This document shows positions 53,456 to 62,459 of a stretch of 64,000 nucleotides of DNA, piece after piece. Position numbers and translations under genes: made by a program. The stretch's first letter is position 1; every line of letters starts with the position of its first letter. The notes under the pieces were generated by a model that made no database searches, had not been told where the DNA came from, and was given only the letters and a program-made list of their open reading frames with translations. Location of the stretch: the NCBI GenBank assembly GCA_023461435.1, contig JAEYLC010000026.1:124001-188000 (forward strand), written 5' to 3'. The stretch comes from Bacillota bacterium. GTDB taxonomy: Bacteria > Bacillota > Clostridia > Christensenellales > SZUA-584.

Positions 53456-54538
53456 TCACATGCCGTATTTTCCGCCCGGCAGCCGCCGGATGAGCCCTGC
53501 CAGCTCCATCATCGTGAGCGCGATGCTGAGCTCTCCCGGCTCCAGCCCCGAAAGCGCCGCGAGCCCCTCCGCGCTCAAATCCTCGCGTCTCAGCAGCTCG
53601 TAAACGCGCGCCTGCGTCAAATCCATCGCGGGCTGCGCTTCTTCCTCCTCTGCCGACGGCTGACCTTCTCCGTAATATTTTCTGATGTCCGCCGCGCAGG
53701 CCGCGGGAACGGCTCCCTTGGCGATCAGCGTATTCGGCAGCTGCGCCATGCTTAAGTATGGCGGGCCCGGCACCGCGAACATATCTCGCCCGTATCTCAC
53801 CGCGAGCGACGCCGTGATGGCCGTGCCGCCCTTCATTTCGGATTCCACCACGAGCAACCCCCGGCTCAGGCCCGCAATAATGCGGTTGCGCACAGGGAAA
53901 TGCCCGAGATACGGCTGGGTGCCGAGCGGCAGTTCGGAGACCACCGCGCCGTTTTGACAGATTCTCTGGTAAAGCTCGGCGTTTTCTGGCGGATAGATCA
54001 TATCCGCCCCGCAGCCCAGCACCGCGACCGTCGGCGTTTCAGCGTCGAGCGCGCCGAGATGCGCCGCCGTATCGATGCCGCGCGCAAGCCCCGATACCAC
54101 GGGCATGCCGTCAAGCTCCGACGCGATGCGGCGTGTCAGCTCAAAGCCGCGCCGCGTGCAGCGGCGCGTGCCCACAATGCCGACGGCGCGCTGCATATCC
54201 GTCAACTGCCCCTTTATGAACAGCACGGGCGGCGGCCACGGGATCGACGCGAGCCGGGAAGGATACTCCGTGCTGAGCCTTGTCAGCGCAACAATATCCT
54301 TGGACGCAAGCTCGGCCAGCACCTCCGCCGCGCGCTGCTCGGAGCACGCAGCACGCGCGAAACGCAGCGTCTCAGCGGGCAGGCTCTCGGTCACTGCCGA
54401 GCCGGTTTTGACAGCGTCGAAAAAAACCGCCGCGCTGCCGCATTGTCGCAGCGCCTGATAAGTCGCCTTGGCCCCCAGCCCGAGCGACGCGAGCCATATC
54501 CAGAATCTTTCTTCTTCGGAATAACCGTTCATACACAC
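53456..54538 (-). CDS. dprA: DNA-processing protein A
   Basis: A 360-residue protein with the Rossmann DprA/Smf domain: VGIVGTRRCTRRGFELTRRI, VVSGLARGIDTAAHLGAL and the conserved GNALFYPPEN-like segment read here as MIYPPENAELY, then FPVRNRIIAGLS. A C-terminal winged-helix (about 300-355) follows, as in DprA/DUF814-type relatives. It loads RecA on incoming single-stranded DNA in transformation. It is upstream of topA in the conserved order. Confidence 0.94.
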   Translation of the reverse strand: MCMNGYSEEERFWIWLASLGLGAKATYQALRQCGSAAVFFDAVKTGSAVTESLPAETLRFARAACSEQRAAEVLAELASKDIVALTRLSTEYPSRLASIPWPPPVLFIKGQLTDMQRAVGIVGTRRCTRRGFELTRRIASELDGMPVVSGLARGIDTAAHLGALDAETPTVAVLGCGADMIYPPENAELYQRICQNGAVVSELPLGTQPYLGHFPVRNRIIAGLSRGLLVVESEMKGGTAITASLAVRYGRDMFAVPGPPYLSMAQLPNTLIAKGAVPAACAADIRKYYGEGQPSAEEEEAQPAMDLTQARVYELLRREDLSAEGLAALSGLEPGELSIALTMMELAGLIRRLPGGKYGM

Positions 54539-54779
54539 CCCTCATATCGGTGGTTTTCGTGGCGATACTTGACTAACCCTATCATGTAATATACCATAAG
54601 TTAACATATCGGTCACCGAAAATAATAATCCGACAATAAGTGGGTAAAAATTATACTTGATATTAAAACCGCAACATGATTATTGATTATTAACTCCATT
54701 TATGCTATATAAGTAAATAATAGTATTATTATGTGTTTATATCTGCAATATATTGACGAATAAATAAGGGATACGTAAT

Positions 54780-55043
54780 ATGAGAATGCTGATTGGTATT
54801 TTCCTTTGTTCTCTTGGGGTATCAGGGCTCTTTATCGCCGGAATGTTTCATGTAACGGTAATCTGCATTTTATCGGTATTGTTATTGCTTTTCGGCATCA
54901 TTATTGTTTGTTTTGCTTACAAACGCGGACAACGTGATAAAGCGGTCAGTTTGCTTTGCAACAATAAAAATCAATGCCCTGTCTGTCATATCAATCTTGC
55001 GGATGATTGTATGCGTTGCCCGCGTTGTGGTAAAAAATTTTAA
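54780..55043 (+). CDS. Small two-helix membrane protein with C-terminal zinc ribbon
   Basis: An 87-residue protein with AAGGG upstream. Two hydrophobic helices (about 3-25 and 27-47) are followed by a short linker and a four-cysteine ribbon CPVC...CMRCPRCGKKF at residues 66-84. The ribbon should face the cytoplasm. Family unknown. It is followed after 20 bp by the next small gene; the two are probably co-transcribed and interrupt the comM/dprA neighbourhood on the opposite strand. Confidence 0.7.
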   Translation: MRMLIGIFLCSLGVSGLFIAGMFHVTVICILSVLLLLFGIIIVCFAYKRGQRDKAVSLLCNNKNQCPVCHINLADDCMRCPRCGKKF

Positions 55044-55063
55044 TATACTAAGGAGGCTAACCA

Positions 55064-55396
55064 ATGTCAAGGACACAGATTCGAGTTCCGTTTTCAGCAA
55101 GCTTTGAAGTTGTTAACCAAACTGTCACAAGCATACTATTATCTGAAGGCTTTTCCGAAAAAAACATCAACGGCGAAGCATGCTGGAAAAAAGGAACAGG
55201 GGTCGCGACGGGTATGCAGTATGTAAAGGTAGAGTACACCCAGAATGAACTGGTACTGTCCGGCTGGATACAGACCGGTCTCGGAAGCGTCGCAGGCCCG
55301 GAAATGAATTTGACGGGTTTTGTCGGCGTGGTTCCCAAAAAAGCACTGCGCAAACGTCTTGATAAAATTGTGCAGGCGGTTTCGGCACTCAAATAA
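55064..55396 (+). CDS. Conserved-looking hypothetical protein
   Basis: A 110-residue soluble protein with AAGGAGG 7-8 nt before the ATG. The sequence alternates short beta-type stretches (YVKVEYTQNELVLSGWI) and a C-terminal basic helix (KKALRKRLDKIVQAVS). No signal or membrane segment. I do not recognise the family. Its position directly after the zinc-ribbon membrane protein suggests the two act together. Confidence 0.65.
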   Translation: MSRTQIRVPFSASFEVVNQTVTSILLSEGFSEKNINGEACWKKGTGVATGMQYVKVEYTQNELVLSGWIQTGLGSVAGPEMNLTGFVGVVPKKALRKRLDKIVQAVSALK

Positions 55397-55548
55397 CGAC
55401 ATATACTAATGAGGGATCGAGCGAACTGTGTCAGGTTGGAGTAACGGTTGTTTTTTTGTTTACCCCCGCGCCGTTAAGACTGAACACTTATTCTTATTCT
55501 CTGAAACACCGGCAGTTTCGCTTATATAATAATCCATGAGGAGGCAAA

Positions 55549-55785
55549 ATGATGGACAAGTTTATTCCAAAAGCAAAGCTTTCCAAGAAGGCCAAGCGTG
55601 AGCGCGCCAAGGCGCAACGCCAGACGTGGGGCGGCATAAACCCTGTGACGCGCAAGCCGCCAAACCCCAAGGCCTATGTAAGAAACAAGCCCCGGATTGA
55701 GCCTAATGACGATGCCGGGGTTTTTTCTATTCACCATCATTATGCCGCCGCTGCACGAAAGGCTTTTGCACCGACAGCAGCTTAA
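55549..55785 (+). CDS. Small very basic protein
   Basis: A 78-residue frame with GAGGAGG before two adjacent ATGs. Residues 1-45 are rich in Lys/Arg (AKLSKKAKRERAKAQRQTW, NPVTRKPPNPKAY), a pattern I associate with short conserved proteins of Clostridia of unknown function. The last 25 residues are encoded by sequence that also forms a terminator hairpin, so the true product may effectively be the N-terminal part. Nucleic-acid binding is possible from charge alone. Confidence 0.6.
   Translation: MMDKFIPKAKLSKKAKRERAKAQRQTWGGINPVTRKPPNPKAYVRNKPRIEPNDDAGVFSIHHHYAAAARKAFAPTAA
55690..55726 (+). terminator. Terminator hairpin inside the 3-prime end of the small basic gene
   Basis: CCCCGG (55690-55695) pairs with CCGGGG (55715-55720), followed by TTTTTT (55721-55726). 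It lies 60 bp before the annotated stop at 55785. Confidence 0.6.
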
Positions 55786-55804
55786 TTGGTGCGGGAAGAC
55801 TCTC

Positions 55805-57322
55805 TCATCCCCAATATCTTTCATCCGGCGCGCGGTATTGCAGCGCCTCGGCCAGATGCTTTTCGTCTATTTTCTCCGCGCCCGCAAGGTCGGCAATGGT
55901 GCGCGCCACCTTGAGCACGCGCGCGCGTCCGCGCGGGCTTAATCCAAACGCCGTATATGCCGATTCCATGAGCTTTTGACACGATGCGCTCAGCGCACAG
56001 TGTGTCTCAAGCTGCTGCCCCGAGAGCGACGCGTTGCCATATATGCCGGTGCCCGCAAAGCGTTCATGCTGAATCCGCCTGGCCGCGTTCACGCGCGCCC
56101 TCACGTCGCGCGAGCGTTCAGCCTGTTTTTCTTCCGCGAGCTCGCCGTATGTCACGGCGTCCATGCCCACATGCATATCAATACGGTCGAGCAGCGGCCC
56201 GCTGATGCGCGACAGATACTGCCTGATTTCGCGCGGCGAGCAGCGGCACGGCTTTTCGCTGCCGTAGTTGCCGCACGGGCATGGGTTCATCGACGCGATC
56301 AGCATCACGTTCGCGGGATACGTGACCTTCGCGTTGGCACGCGCAATGCTGATCTGCCTGTCCTCAAGCGGCTGGCGCAGCGCCTCAAGCGCCTCGCGCT
56401 TGAACTCCGCAAGCTCATCGAGGAAAAGCACGCCGCCATGCGCGAGGCTGATTTCGCCCGGAAGCACATAGTGCCCGCCGCCCGTCAGCGCCGCTGTGGA
56501 AAGCGTATGGTGCGGGCTGCGGAAAGGCCGCACCTTGGCGATGCCGCCCGAGCTTAAGCCGCAGACCGATTGAATCTTGGATATTTCGAGCGCTTCTTCG
56601 AAGCAGAGGTCGGGCAATATTCCCGGCAGCGCGCGTGCGAGCATCGTTTTGCCCGATCCGGGCGGCCCGATGAACAAAAGATTATGCGATCCCGCCGCCG
56701 CGATTTCGAGCGCGCGGCGCGCCTGCTGCTGGCCGCGTATATGCGCCATGTCGCCGGGGTGCAGCGCCCCGTCGTCGGGCCTGTAATTGAGCATCGGGTA
56801 CGGAATAATGGGCTTTGCGCCGCTCAGATGAAGCACGAGATCAGCCAGCCTGCTCACCGGGTAGATGGTGAGCCCCTGAAGGTACGCGATCTCACCCGCG
56901 TTTTCGGGCGGTATAAACAGCTTATTAAAGCCCTCCTCGCGCGCGGAAATCGCCATCGGCAGCGCGCCCGCAATGGCTCTTAATTGTCCGTCCAGCGAGA
57001 GCTCCCCGAGAAACACGCTGTTCTCATCGGGCGGCGGCGCTTGTCCGCTCGCACAGAGCAGCCCGAGCGCGATCGCGAGGTCGTAAATCGGCCCCTGCTT
57101 TTTTAGGTCGGCAGGCGCGAGATTGATCGTGATGCGTTGCTGCGGGTAGCTGAATCCCGAGTTTTTGATCGCGGCGCGCACGCGCTCCTTGGATTCGCGC
57201 ACGGCGGCGCCGGGCAGCCCCACGGTTTCGTAGGCAGGCATACCGAATGAGATATCCGCTTCCACAACGACAGGAAACCCCACGAGCCCCAAGAGCCCGA
57301 AGCTGGTGATTTTTGATAGCAT
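55805..57322 (-). CDS. comM: YifB/ComM-family Mg-chelatase-like AAA+ ATPase
   Basis: A 505-residue protein. Residues 1-170 are the Lon-like N-terminal ChlI domain (VGFPVVVEADISFGMPAYETVGLPG). The Walker A FIGPPGSGKTMLARALPGI is near residue 220, and Walker B is VLFLDELAEF. A cysteine cluster (NPCPCGNYGSEKPCRCS) follows, then the C-terminal Mg-chelatase part. ComM is a hexameric helicase for branch migration in natural transformation, in keeping with dprA nearby. A 294-bp stretch on its upstream side shows no gene. Confidence 0.93.
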   Translation of the reverse strand: MLSKITSFGLLGLVGFPVVVEADISFGMPAYETVGLPGAAVRESKERVRAAIKNSGFSYPQQRITINLAPADLKKQGPIYDLAIALGLLCASGQAPPPDENSVFLGELSLDGQLRAIAGALPMAISAREEGFNKLFIPPENAGEIAYLQGLTIYPVSRLADLVLHLSGAKPIIPYPMLNYRPDDGALHPGDMAHIRGQQQARRALEIAAAGSHNLLFIGPPGSGKTMLARALPGILPDLCFEEALEISKIQSVCGLSSGGIAKVRPFRSPHHTLSTAALTGGGHYVLPGEISLAHGGVLFLDELAEFKREALEALRQPLEDRQISIARANAKVTYPANVMLIASMNPCPCGNYGSEKPCRCSPREIRQYLSRISGPLLDRIDMHVGMDAVTYGELAEEKQAERSRDVRARVNAARRIQHERFAGTGIYGNASLSGQQLETHCALSASCQKLMESAYTAFGLSPRGRARVLKVARTIADLAGAEKIDEKHLAEALQYRAPDERYWG

Positions 57323-57616
57323 ACTTCCTCACTTTTCGACAACGGTTCTTTTGTCAGTGCAAACATCCTATACTTTTTTTATATAATTATGCCATATTAT
57401 ATCTCAAATTACTAATTCAAATTTCGCATTTCATAAAAGTATATACAGATATTATCAATAATTTGGCTATCACTATAATGTTGATGTTATATTTTGTATT
57501 TTATCGTTTGCATAAGTGAGAAAATGTTCGTGATGATCAGAACAAAAGAAACCCGAATAAGGGCCGAGACTTAATAATGCTTTCGGTCAATACTGCGGCT
57601 CCAAATCGACGGCAGC

Positions 57617-58099
57617 TTATTCCTTTACGGTCTTATCCGACGCGGCTTTAAACACGAGCAGCTTGTTGCCCGCAAAGTTGACGGTGAATGAAAACACTGT
57701 CGCGACGAGCTTCGCCACAATATTTGGCATGCCGTACAAATCACCGAGTATGTAGACCGCGAGCGTATTCACGCCGAGCGACACAAGGTTCACGAATATA
57801 AACTTCATGAAATCAAAGGATATGAAAGCAGGATGTATGGTTCTATTCTTTAGCCGGATGCTGTAGACATTAAAAAACTTCAGCTTCATTTTAAACGTCC
57901 AGTAACGGTTCAAAAGAAAGCTGTTGATCACACCGCATGAGTACGAAATGATGTTGCTCAAAACGAGCGGCCATCCGAGCACGACGTTAAGCAGCGTGAG
58001 GACGCCGTAATCCACAAGGAAATTGACGGCGCCCACCACGATGAACTTCAGTAAATGGCCGATATTTGTTTTATGTTTATGATAAAGCTCTTTCAGCAC
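57617..58099 (-). CDS. GtrA-family membrane protein
   Basis: A 160-residue protein with four hydrophobic segments and the GtrA patterns LLKFIVVGAVNFLVDYGVLTLL and SFLLNRYWTF. It is the last gene of the rbgA-rnhB-yraN-GT-C-PMT run, 10 bp after the PMT gene. As for other GtrA proteins, flipping of polyprenyl-phosphate sugar is presumed. No GtrB partner is adjacent; it could supply the two neighbouring GT-C enzymes with lipid-linked sugar. Confidence 0.85.
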   Translation of the reverse strand: MLKELYHKHKTNIGHLLKFIVVGAVNFLVDYGVLTLLNVVLGWPLVLSNIISYSCGVINSFLLNRYWTFKMKLKFFNVYSIRLKNRTIHPAFISFDFMKFIFVNLVSLGVNTLAVYILGDLYGMPNIVAKLVATVFSFTVNFAGNKLLVFKAASDKTVKE

Positions 58100-58109
58100 A
58101 ATTGTCTCC

Positions 58110-60020
58110 TCAATAGAACGGCCATGTCGGCAGCCAGCGCAGGAAGATATCCGAATACGCCTTATCGACCACTGTGCCGGTCGTGACGGGATAGAACATC
58201 ACAAACAGCACGAGGCAAGCGCCGATATAGATGAACATCGCCTTTTTGCCGTGCTTCGTGCGTTCAATCAGGTATTTGGCGAGCACGGTCATCAGCAGTA
58301 TCAAAAATGGCACTGTCGCAAAATAATGGTAGATATACAACTCCCGCGTGATGAACACCCAGGGCAGATACTGCGAGAGCGCCGCGATCGTCAGAAACAG
58401 CGTTCGCCTTCCGAAACGCCCCTTGCATATGCGGATTACGATCATCGCGATAATCGCCGCAAGGCCGCCCCACCAGATCAGCGGGTTGCCCATTGAAGAC
58501 ATCGACGACATCGTACCGTCGGTATAGCCCTTGCCCTGGAAAAAGAACACGGGGCGCACATCGATGGGCCACAGATACCACGGCGACGAAAACGGATGCA
58601 CATGATCGGGGTTCAGCGTGCTGTGGTAATGGAACATATACTCCTGGTTTTTCAGCACATCCGCGAATGTGTATGCGCCCTCCCCCTGCACCGTCATATA
58701 CGGAATGTACGACATCAGATAGATGATGAGCGGCACAACAATGAAGAACAGCACGCACCAGAGCAGCGTGATGAACGTCTTTTTCACAAAACCGTTGCTG
58801 ACCGATGTGAGAAACTCGCGCCGGCCCGCGTCCATGCCCTCCTCGTTGACGTCTGAAAGCGCCTCGCGCGCGTACGCATATTCACGGTAGCGCTTGAAGA
58901 GCTGTATAAACAGCAGCACCGCAAGACCGGCGCCCGCGTATATGCAGAGCCATTTGGTCGCCGCGCCGAGCCCGAACGCCACGCCGCACAGCGCGAGCGG
59001 CAGCAGCGATTTTTTGAGCGGCTGCCTGTTGTAGTTGGTCTCGGTATACATGTACATAAAAAGGTACATGAGCATGATAAAAAATATGCTGTAGCTGTCT
59101 ATCGTCGCGATGCGCGTCTGCGTGTAATGCATGAAATCAAGAGAGAACAGGGCGGTCGGTATGAATGCGTAGAGCGTCTTTTTGAATATCCGTTTGGCCA
59201 TATAATACATCAGCGGCAGCATCAGCACGCCGAACAGCGTCCCCATAACGCGCCAGCCGAACGGGTTCATGCCGAATATGCGGATGCCGACGCCGAGTAT
59301 GATCTTCCCGAGCGGCGGATGCGTGATCTCATACGGCTTCATGTGGTTGATGTTCTCGTAAGCCGTGCGCGCGTGATACACCTCGTCGAAGTACATTTCG
59401 GTCATGTAATAGGTGCGCTGCGGCACATACTGCTGCTCGTCAAACATATACGACGCGGAATTACCGCGCTCCGCGTCGGGGTTGGTGTTTTTGACCGATT
59501 TAATCGCCACGGGCTTGCCGTCCGCGTCGCAGAAGCCCATTTCGAGCATGCGAAGGCCTGCCTCATTCACACTGACCGACACATATTTCGCTTTAAAGCT
59601 CGTCTCGTAGAACTCCCACTCGTACATATTTGTGGCCGCGTGCTCCACCGAGAGCGGCTTCGTCGTCGTCTCCGTGGACCCGTCATCCAGCGTCTCGGTC
59701 ACGTCGGTCATCGCGGGGGCGTAGCCCTCGCCGTCTTCCGAATAGTAAATCGAAAATGTCCCCGTTCCGAGTGACGAGAAATAGCGCAGGCTCGAAATGT
59801 CTTCCGGTTGCTCAAACTCCACAACGATCTCGTCGCCGTCCATATTGTAGTACGTTTGGGGAATCTGCGCAGACCCCAGATTCGTGAACGCGACCACCGC
59901 GTAAATCAGCGTGACCGCCATCATCACGAGCCAATCGAGCCGCGTCATACGCGTCGCTTCGTGTTTGTCAAACAGCCGTCTGCGCGCATGCTTTTGCCAT
60001 TCAATTCTTTTGTCTTTCAT
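58110..60020 (-). CDS. PMT-family (GT39) protein O-mannosyltransferase-like enzyme
   Basis: A 636-residue membrane protein with an N-terminal helix (about 27-47), then a periplasm-side soluble region of about 170 residues, then ten or more helices. The catalytic loop YFDEVYHARTAYENINHMKP holds the Asp-Glu pair, and THPPLGKIILGVGIRIFG is the PMT signature. It uses a polyprenyl-phosphate sugar as donor. The extra region between helices 1 and 2 is beta-rich (FSIYYSEDGEGYAPAMTDV) and resembles a discoidin/F5-8 type fold. Start follows the GT-C gene by 14 bp. Family is sure; acceptor unknown. Confidence 0.88.
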   Translation of the reverse strand: MKDKRIEWQKHARRRLFDKHEATRMTRLDWLVMMAVTLIYAVVAFTNLGSAQIPQTYYNMDGDEIVVEFEQPEDISSLRYFSSLGTGTFSIYYSEDGEGYAPAMTDVTETLDDGSTETTTKPLSVEHAATNMYEWEFYETSFKAKYVSVSVNEAGLRMLEMGFCDADGKPVAIKSVKNTNPDAERGNSASYMFDEQQYVPQRTYYMTEMYFDEVYHARTAYENINHMKPYEITHPPLGKIILGVGIRIFGMNPFGWRVMGTLFGVLMLPLMYYMAKRIFKKTLYAFIPTALFSLDFMHYTQTRIATIDSYSIFFIMLMYLFMYMYTETNYNRQPLKKSLLPLALCGVAFGLGAATKWLCIYAGAGLAVLLFIQLFKRYREYAYAREALSDVNEEGMDAGRREFLTSVSNGFVKKTFITLLWCVLFFIVVPLIIYLMSYIPYMTVQGEGAYTFADVLKNQEYMFHYHSTLNPDHVHPFSSPWYLWPIDVRPVFFFQGKGYTDGTMSSMSSMGNPLIWWGGLAAIIAMIVIRICKGRFGRRTLFLTIAALSQYLPWVFITRELYIYHYFATVPFLILLMTVLAKYLIERTKHGKKAMFIYIGACLVLFVMFYPVTTGTVVDKAYSDIFLRWLPTWPFY

Positions 60021-60034
60021 CTTTTTATCCTATC

Positions 60035-61477
60035 TTACCCGTTAAGCGCGGGGCGCTTTATCAGCACGCCGCTGCTGGCAAGTTTTTTAATCGTGACCAT
60101 AAAGTAAACGATGTAAAGCAGCACATTGACGCCGGATATCAGCAGCGTCGGCAGCTCGGGCGTCATCACGGAATCCGCATAGAGCACGACCATCTGATTC
60201 AGCAGCGCCGTCACAGAAAAAGCCGCCGCGAAAAAAAGCGATGCGCCGTCCCGCGAATAGACATAGGCGAACAGCAGCAAAATGCAGGCGGGGAGTATAT
60301 AGCGGTCATGCATGGCATGCGCCAGCATAAACACGGAAACGATCAAGAATCCTGCGATGTCAAACAGCCGTCCCTGCTCTCTTGAGCGCCATTGCAAGAA
60401 TACCACCAAAGCACATATAATGCCAATAAAAATGATTCCCCATGTCTGATATGAGAAAAACCAGATCGGGGAATCAAACGGCTTCCAGTTGCCGCCTGTC
60501 AGCGCAAACAGGTTATACGCGTTGATCGACGCAAACTGATAGGATTCCACTGTGCCGATGTATTTTTCAAGTATCCAGTCAAATGACTGATCGCCCGTAA
60601 ACGGCAGCACGCCGAGTACAAATACACCTGCGCCGATTACCGCGCCGCCAAGCAGCCCGAGCATGCCGCGCCTCACGCCGCCCTTTTTAATCAGCGCAAA
60701 CACGTAATACAGCCCGACAATGGGCAGCAGCATCACGGCCTGCGGCTTGACCAGCAACGCAACAGCAAAAAAAGCCGCGCCGAGCCACGGGTTGTCTTTC
60801 CTCAAATAATAGATGACAAGGACGGCAAAGAGCGTAAAGAACGCGTCCACCTGCCCCCACACGCTGCTGTTGAAAAAAAACGCGGGATTGAAAAGCACAA
60901 ACGCCGAGCAAAGCAGCGCGAACGTTTTGCCCATCTGCTTTCTCGCGGTCTTGAACACGATAACGGCGGTGATCACCTCCGCCGCCACAGACGGAAGCTT
61001 GATGATCAGCGTGAAAAAAGCGCCCATCGCGTCGATGGAAAAAAGCTCGCGGATGAGCCCCAAAACCCACAGCACATAAATGTACCCCGGCGGGTAGTCC
61101 GCGAACATGTCGGAGGTGTAAAAATTTGCGGGGCCTCCTTCATACGCCGCGATCGCCCAGCCTTTAAAGCAGCCGATATCCGACGAATAGCCTTCAAAAA
61201 TCAGCGCCACGATGATGCGGATCGCAACCGCAAGCACAGCCATCAAAGCAAAGGTCGGCCATGGCGATTCTTCGTCATCCGCAAGCCCCGAGCGGACATT
61301 CAGCAACACGCATACAACAATGAAAATCGCGGATATCACGATGGTGAGAACGGTGGCCAGAACCGTTTCGGAAGGAGTGGCGTAAGACGGCTTAAACGCG
61401 TCATCCGCGAATGCTGTCCCCAAAGGCAATGAGGCCAGCAGTATCGCCAACAGTGCAAGAACAACTATCCTTTTCAT
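60035..61477 (-). CDS. Gpi18/GT87-like membrane glycosyltransferase
   Basis: A 480-residue protein with a signal-like first helix, then about ten helices. SSDIGCFKGWAIAAYEGGP and YPPGYIYVLWVLG, with FFNSSVWGQVDAFF and ALLVKPQAVMLLPI, fit the COG5542 Gpi18-like mannosyltransferases. Its start overlaps the yraN stop by 4 bp and the PMT gene follows by 14 bp, so the glycosylation genes are translationally coupled to the housekeeping genes upstream. Both this and the PMT would act outside the membrane on lipid-linked sugar. Confidence 0.82.
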   Translation of the reverse strand: MKRIVVLALLAILLASLPLGTAFADDAFKPSYATPSETVLATVLTIVISAIFIVVCVLLNVRSGLADDEESPWPTFALMAVLAVAIRIIVALIFEGYSSDIGCFKGWAIAAYEGGPANFYTSDMFADYPPGYIYVLWVLGLIRELFSIDAMGAFFTLIIKLPSVAAEVITAVIVFKTARKQMGKTFALLCSAFVLFNPAFFFNSSVWGQVDAFFTLFAVLVIYYLRKDNPWLGAAFFAVALLVKPQAVMLLPIVGLYYVFALIKKGGVRRGMLGLLGGAVIGAGVFVLGVLPFTGDQSFDWILEKYIGTVESYQFASINAYNLFALTGGNWKPFDSPIWFFSYQTWGIIFIGIICALVVFLQWRSREQGRLFDIAGFLIVSVFMLAHAMHDRYILPACILLLFAYVYSRDGASLFFAAAFSVTALLNQMVVLYADSVMTPELPTLLISGVNVLLYIVYFMVTIKKLASSGVLIKRPALNG

Positions 61478-61839
61478 CTTTCCCCTGTGTCTTCAGTAAA
61501 CTCAAAAGCGCACTTGATATGGTTGATTTTGTCGCTCACGATCTCTATTATATCAAATCTTATGCTTTCATCAATGCAATTTTTTCTGTACGCGTAGTCG
61601 AGCGCGGCGCGGCAGATGCGCTGCCGCTTCCTTAAATCGACCGCCTCTGCGGGCGATCCGAACCGGCTCTGGCTGCGCGTCTTGACCTCGCAGAACACGA
61701 CGGTCCCGCCGTCCCTGAATATGATATCGACCTCGCCGCCGCAAATGCAATAGTTCCTTTCGAGTATGGCGCAGCCTTGTCTTTCAAGATACGCCGCCGC
61801 CCGTTCCTCGCCGCGGTCGCCCCGCTCGCGCATGTTCAT
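61474..61839 (-). CDS. yraN: YraN/UPF0102-family nuclease-like protein
   Basis: A 121-residue protein from the ATG at 61839, which overlaps the rnhB stop in ATGA; a longer frame runs back through rnhB. RGEERAAAYLERQGCAIL and the Glu-Val-Asp (GGEVDIIFRD) with downstream EVKTRS outline a PD-(D/E)xK-type active site. YraN is near-universal and of poorly known function. The position after rnhB is conserved in Firmicutes. Confidence 0.92.
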   Translation of the reverse strand: MNMRERGDRGEERAAAYLERQGCAILERNYCICGGEVDIIFRDGGTVVFCEVKTRSQSRFGSPAEAVDLRKRQRICRAALDYAYRKNCIDESIRFDIIEIVSDKINHIKCAFEFTEDTGER

Positions 61840-62459
61840 CCGATCAGCTTCTTTAAAAACGACATCCGGTGGATCTCGCACACGCCAAGCTGCCTGATCG
61901 ATTCGCAGTGCTGCTTTGTGCCGTAGCCCTTGTGCGTCTCAAAGCCGTAGCCCGGGTATTGCCGGCTGAAATCTCTCATCATCCTGTCCCGCGTGACCTT
62001 GGCGACGATCGACGCCGCCGCGATGCTGTAGCACAGCGCGTCTCCGCCCGTCAGCTCTTCGTACGGGCAGTCCGTCTTGATGCCGCCGATCCTGTCGGAA
62101 AAAACATAATCGGGCCGGATGGAAAGCCCCGCTATCGCCTGCGCGAACGCGCGCTTGGCCGCGTTCAGTATATTGATCTCGTCAATGAGGCTGTTGTCCG
62201 CGATGCCGACGGCAAAACAGAGCGCCTTGTCGGTGATCTGCTCATACAGCGCCTCGCGCTTTTTCTCGCTGAGCTTTTTGGAGTCGTTGACGCCTTCGAT
62301 GAGGCAGCCCCGCGGCATAATCACGGCCGCCGCCACGCACGGCCCCGCAAGCGGCCCGCGGCCCGCTTCGTCGATGCCCGCGACAAGCCTTCCCGCTTCC
62401 CAGAACGGCTTTTCATATTGGCTCATGGCCGTCAGCCTCAATAGTTCCTCACTGTCCAT
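61836..62459 (-). CDS. rnhB: Ribonuclease HII
   Basis: A 207-residue protein from the ATG at 62459, which overlaps the rbgA stop by 11 bp; an upstream reading runs inside rbgA. GIDEAGRGPLAGPCVAAAV has the catalytic Asp-Glu, and NDSKKLSEKKRE, IAAASIVAKVTRD and FETHKGYGTKQH are typical. It removes ribonucleotides from DNA. Next to rbgA as in Bacillus. Confidence 0.96.
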   Translation of the reverse strand: MDSEELLRLTAMSQYEKPFWEAGRLVAGIDEAGRGPLAGPCVAAAVIMPRGCLIEGVNDSKKLSEKKREALYEQITDKALCFAVGIADNSLIDEINILNAAKRAFAQAIAGLSIRPDYVFSDRIGGIKTDCPYEELTGGDALCYSIAAASIVAKVTRDRMMRDFSRQYPGYGFETHKGYGTKQHCESIRQLGVCEIHRMSFLKKLIG

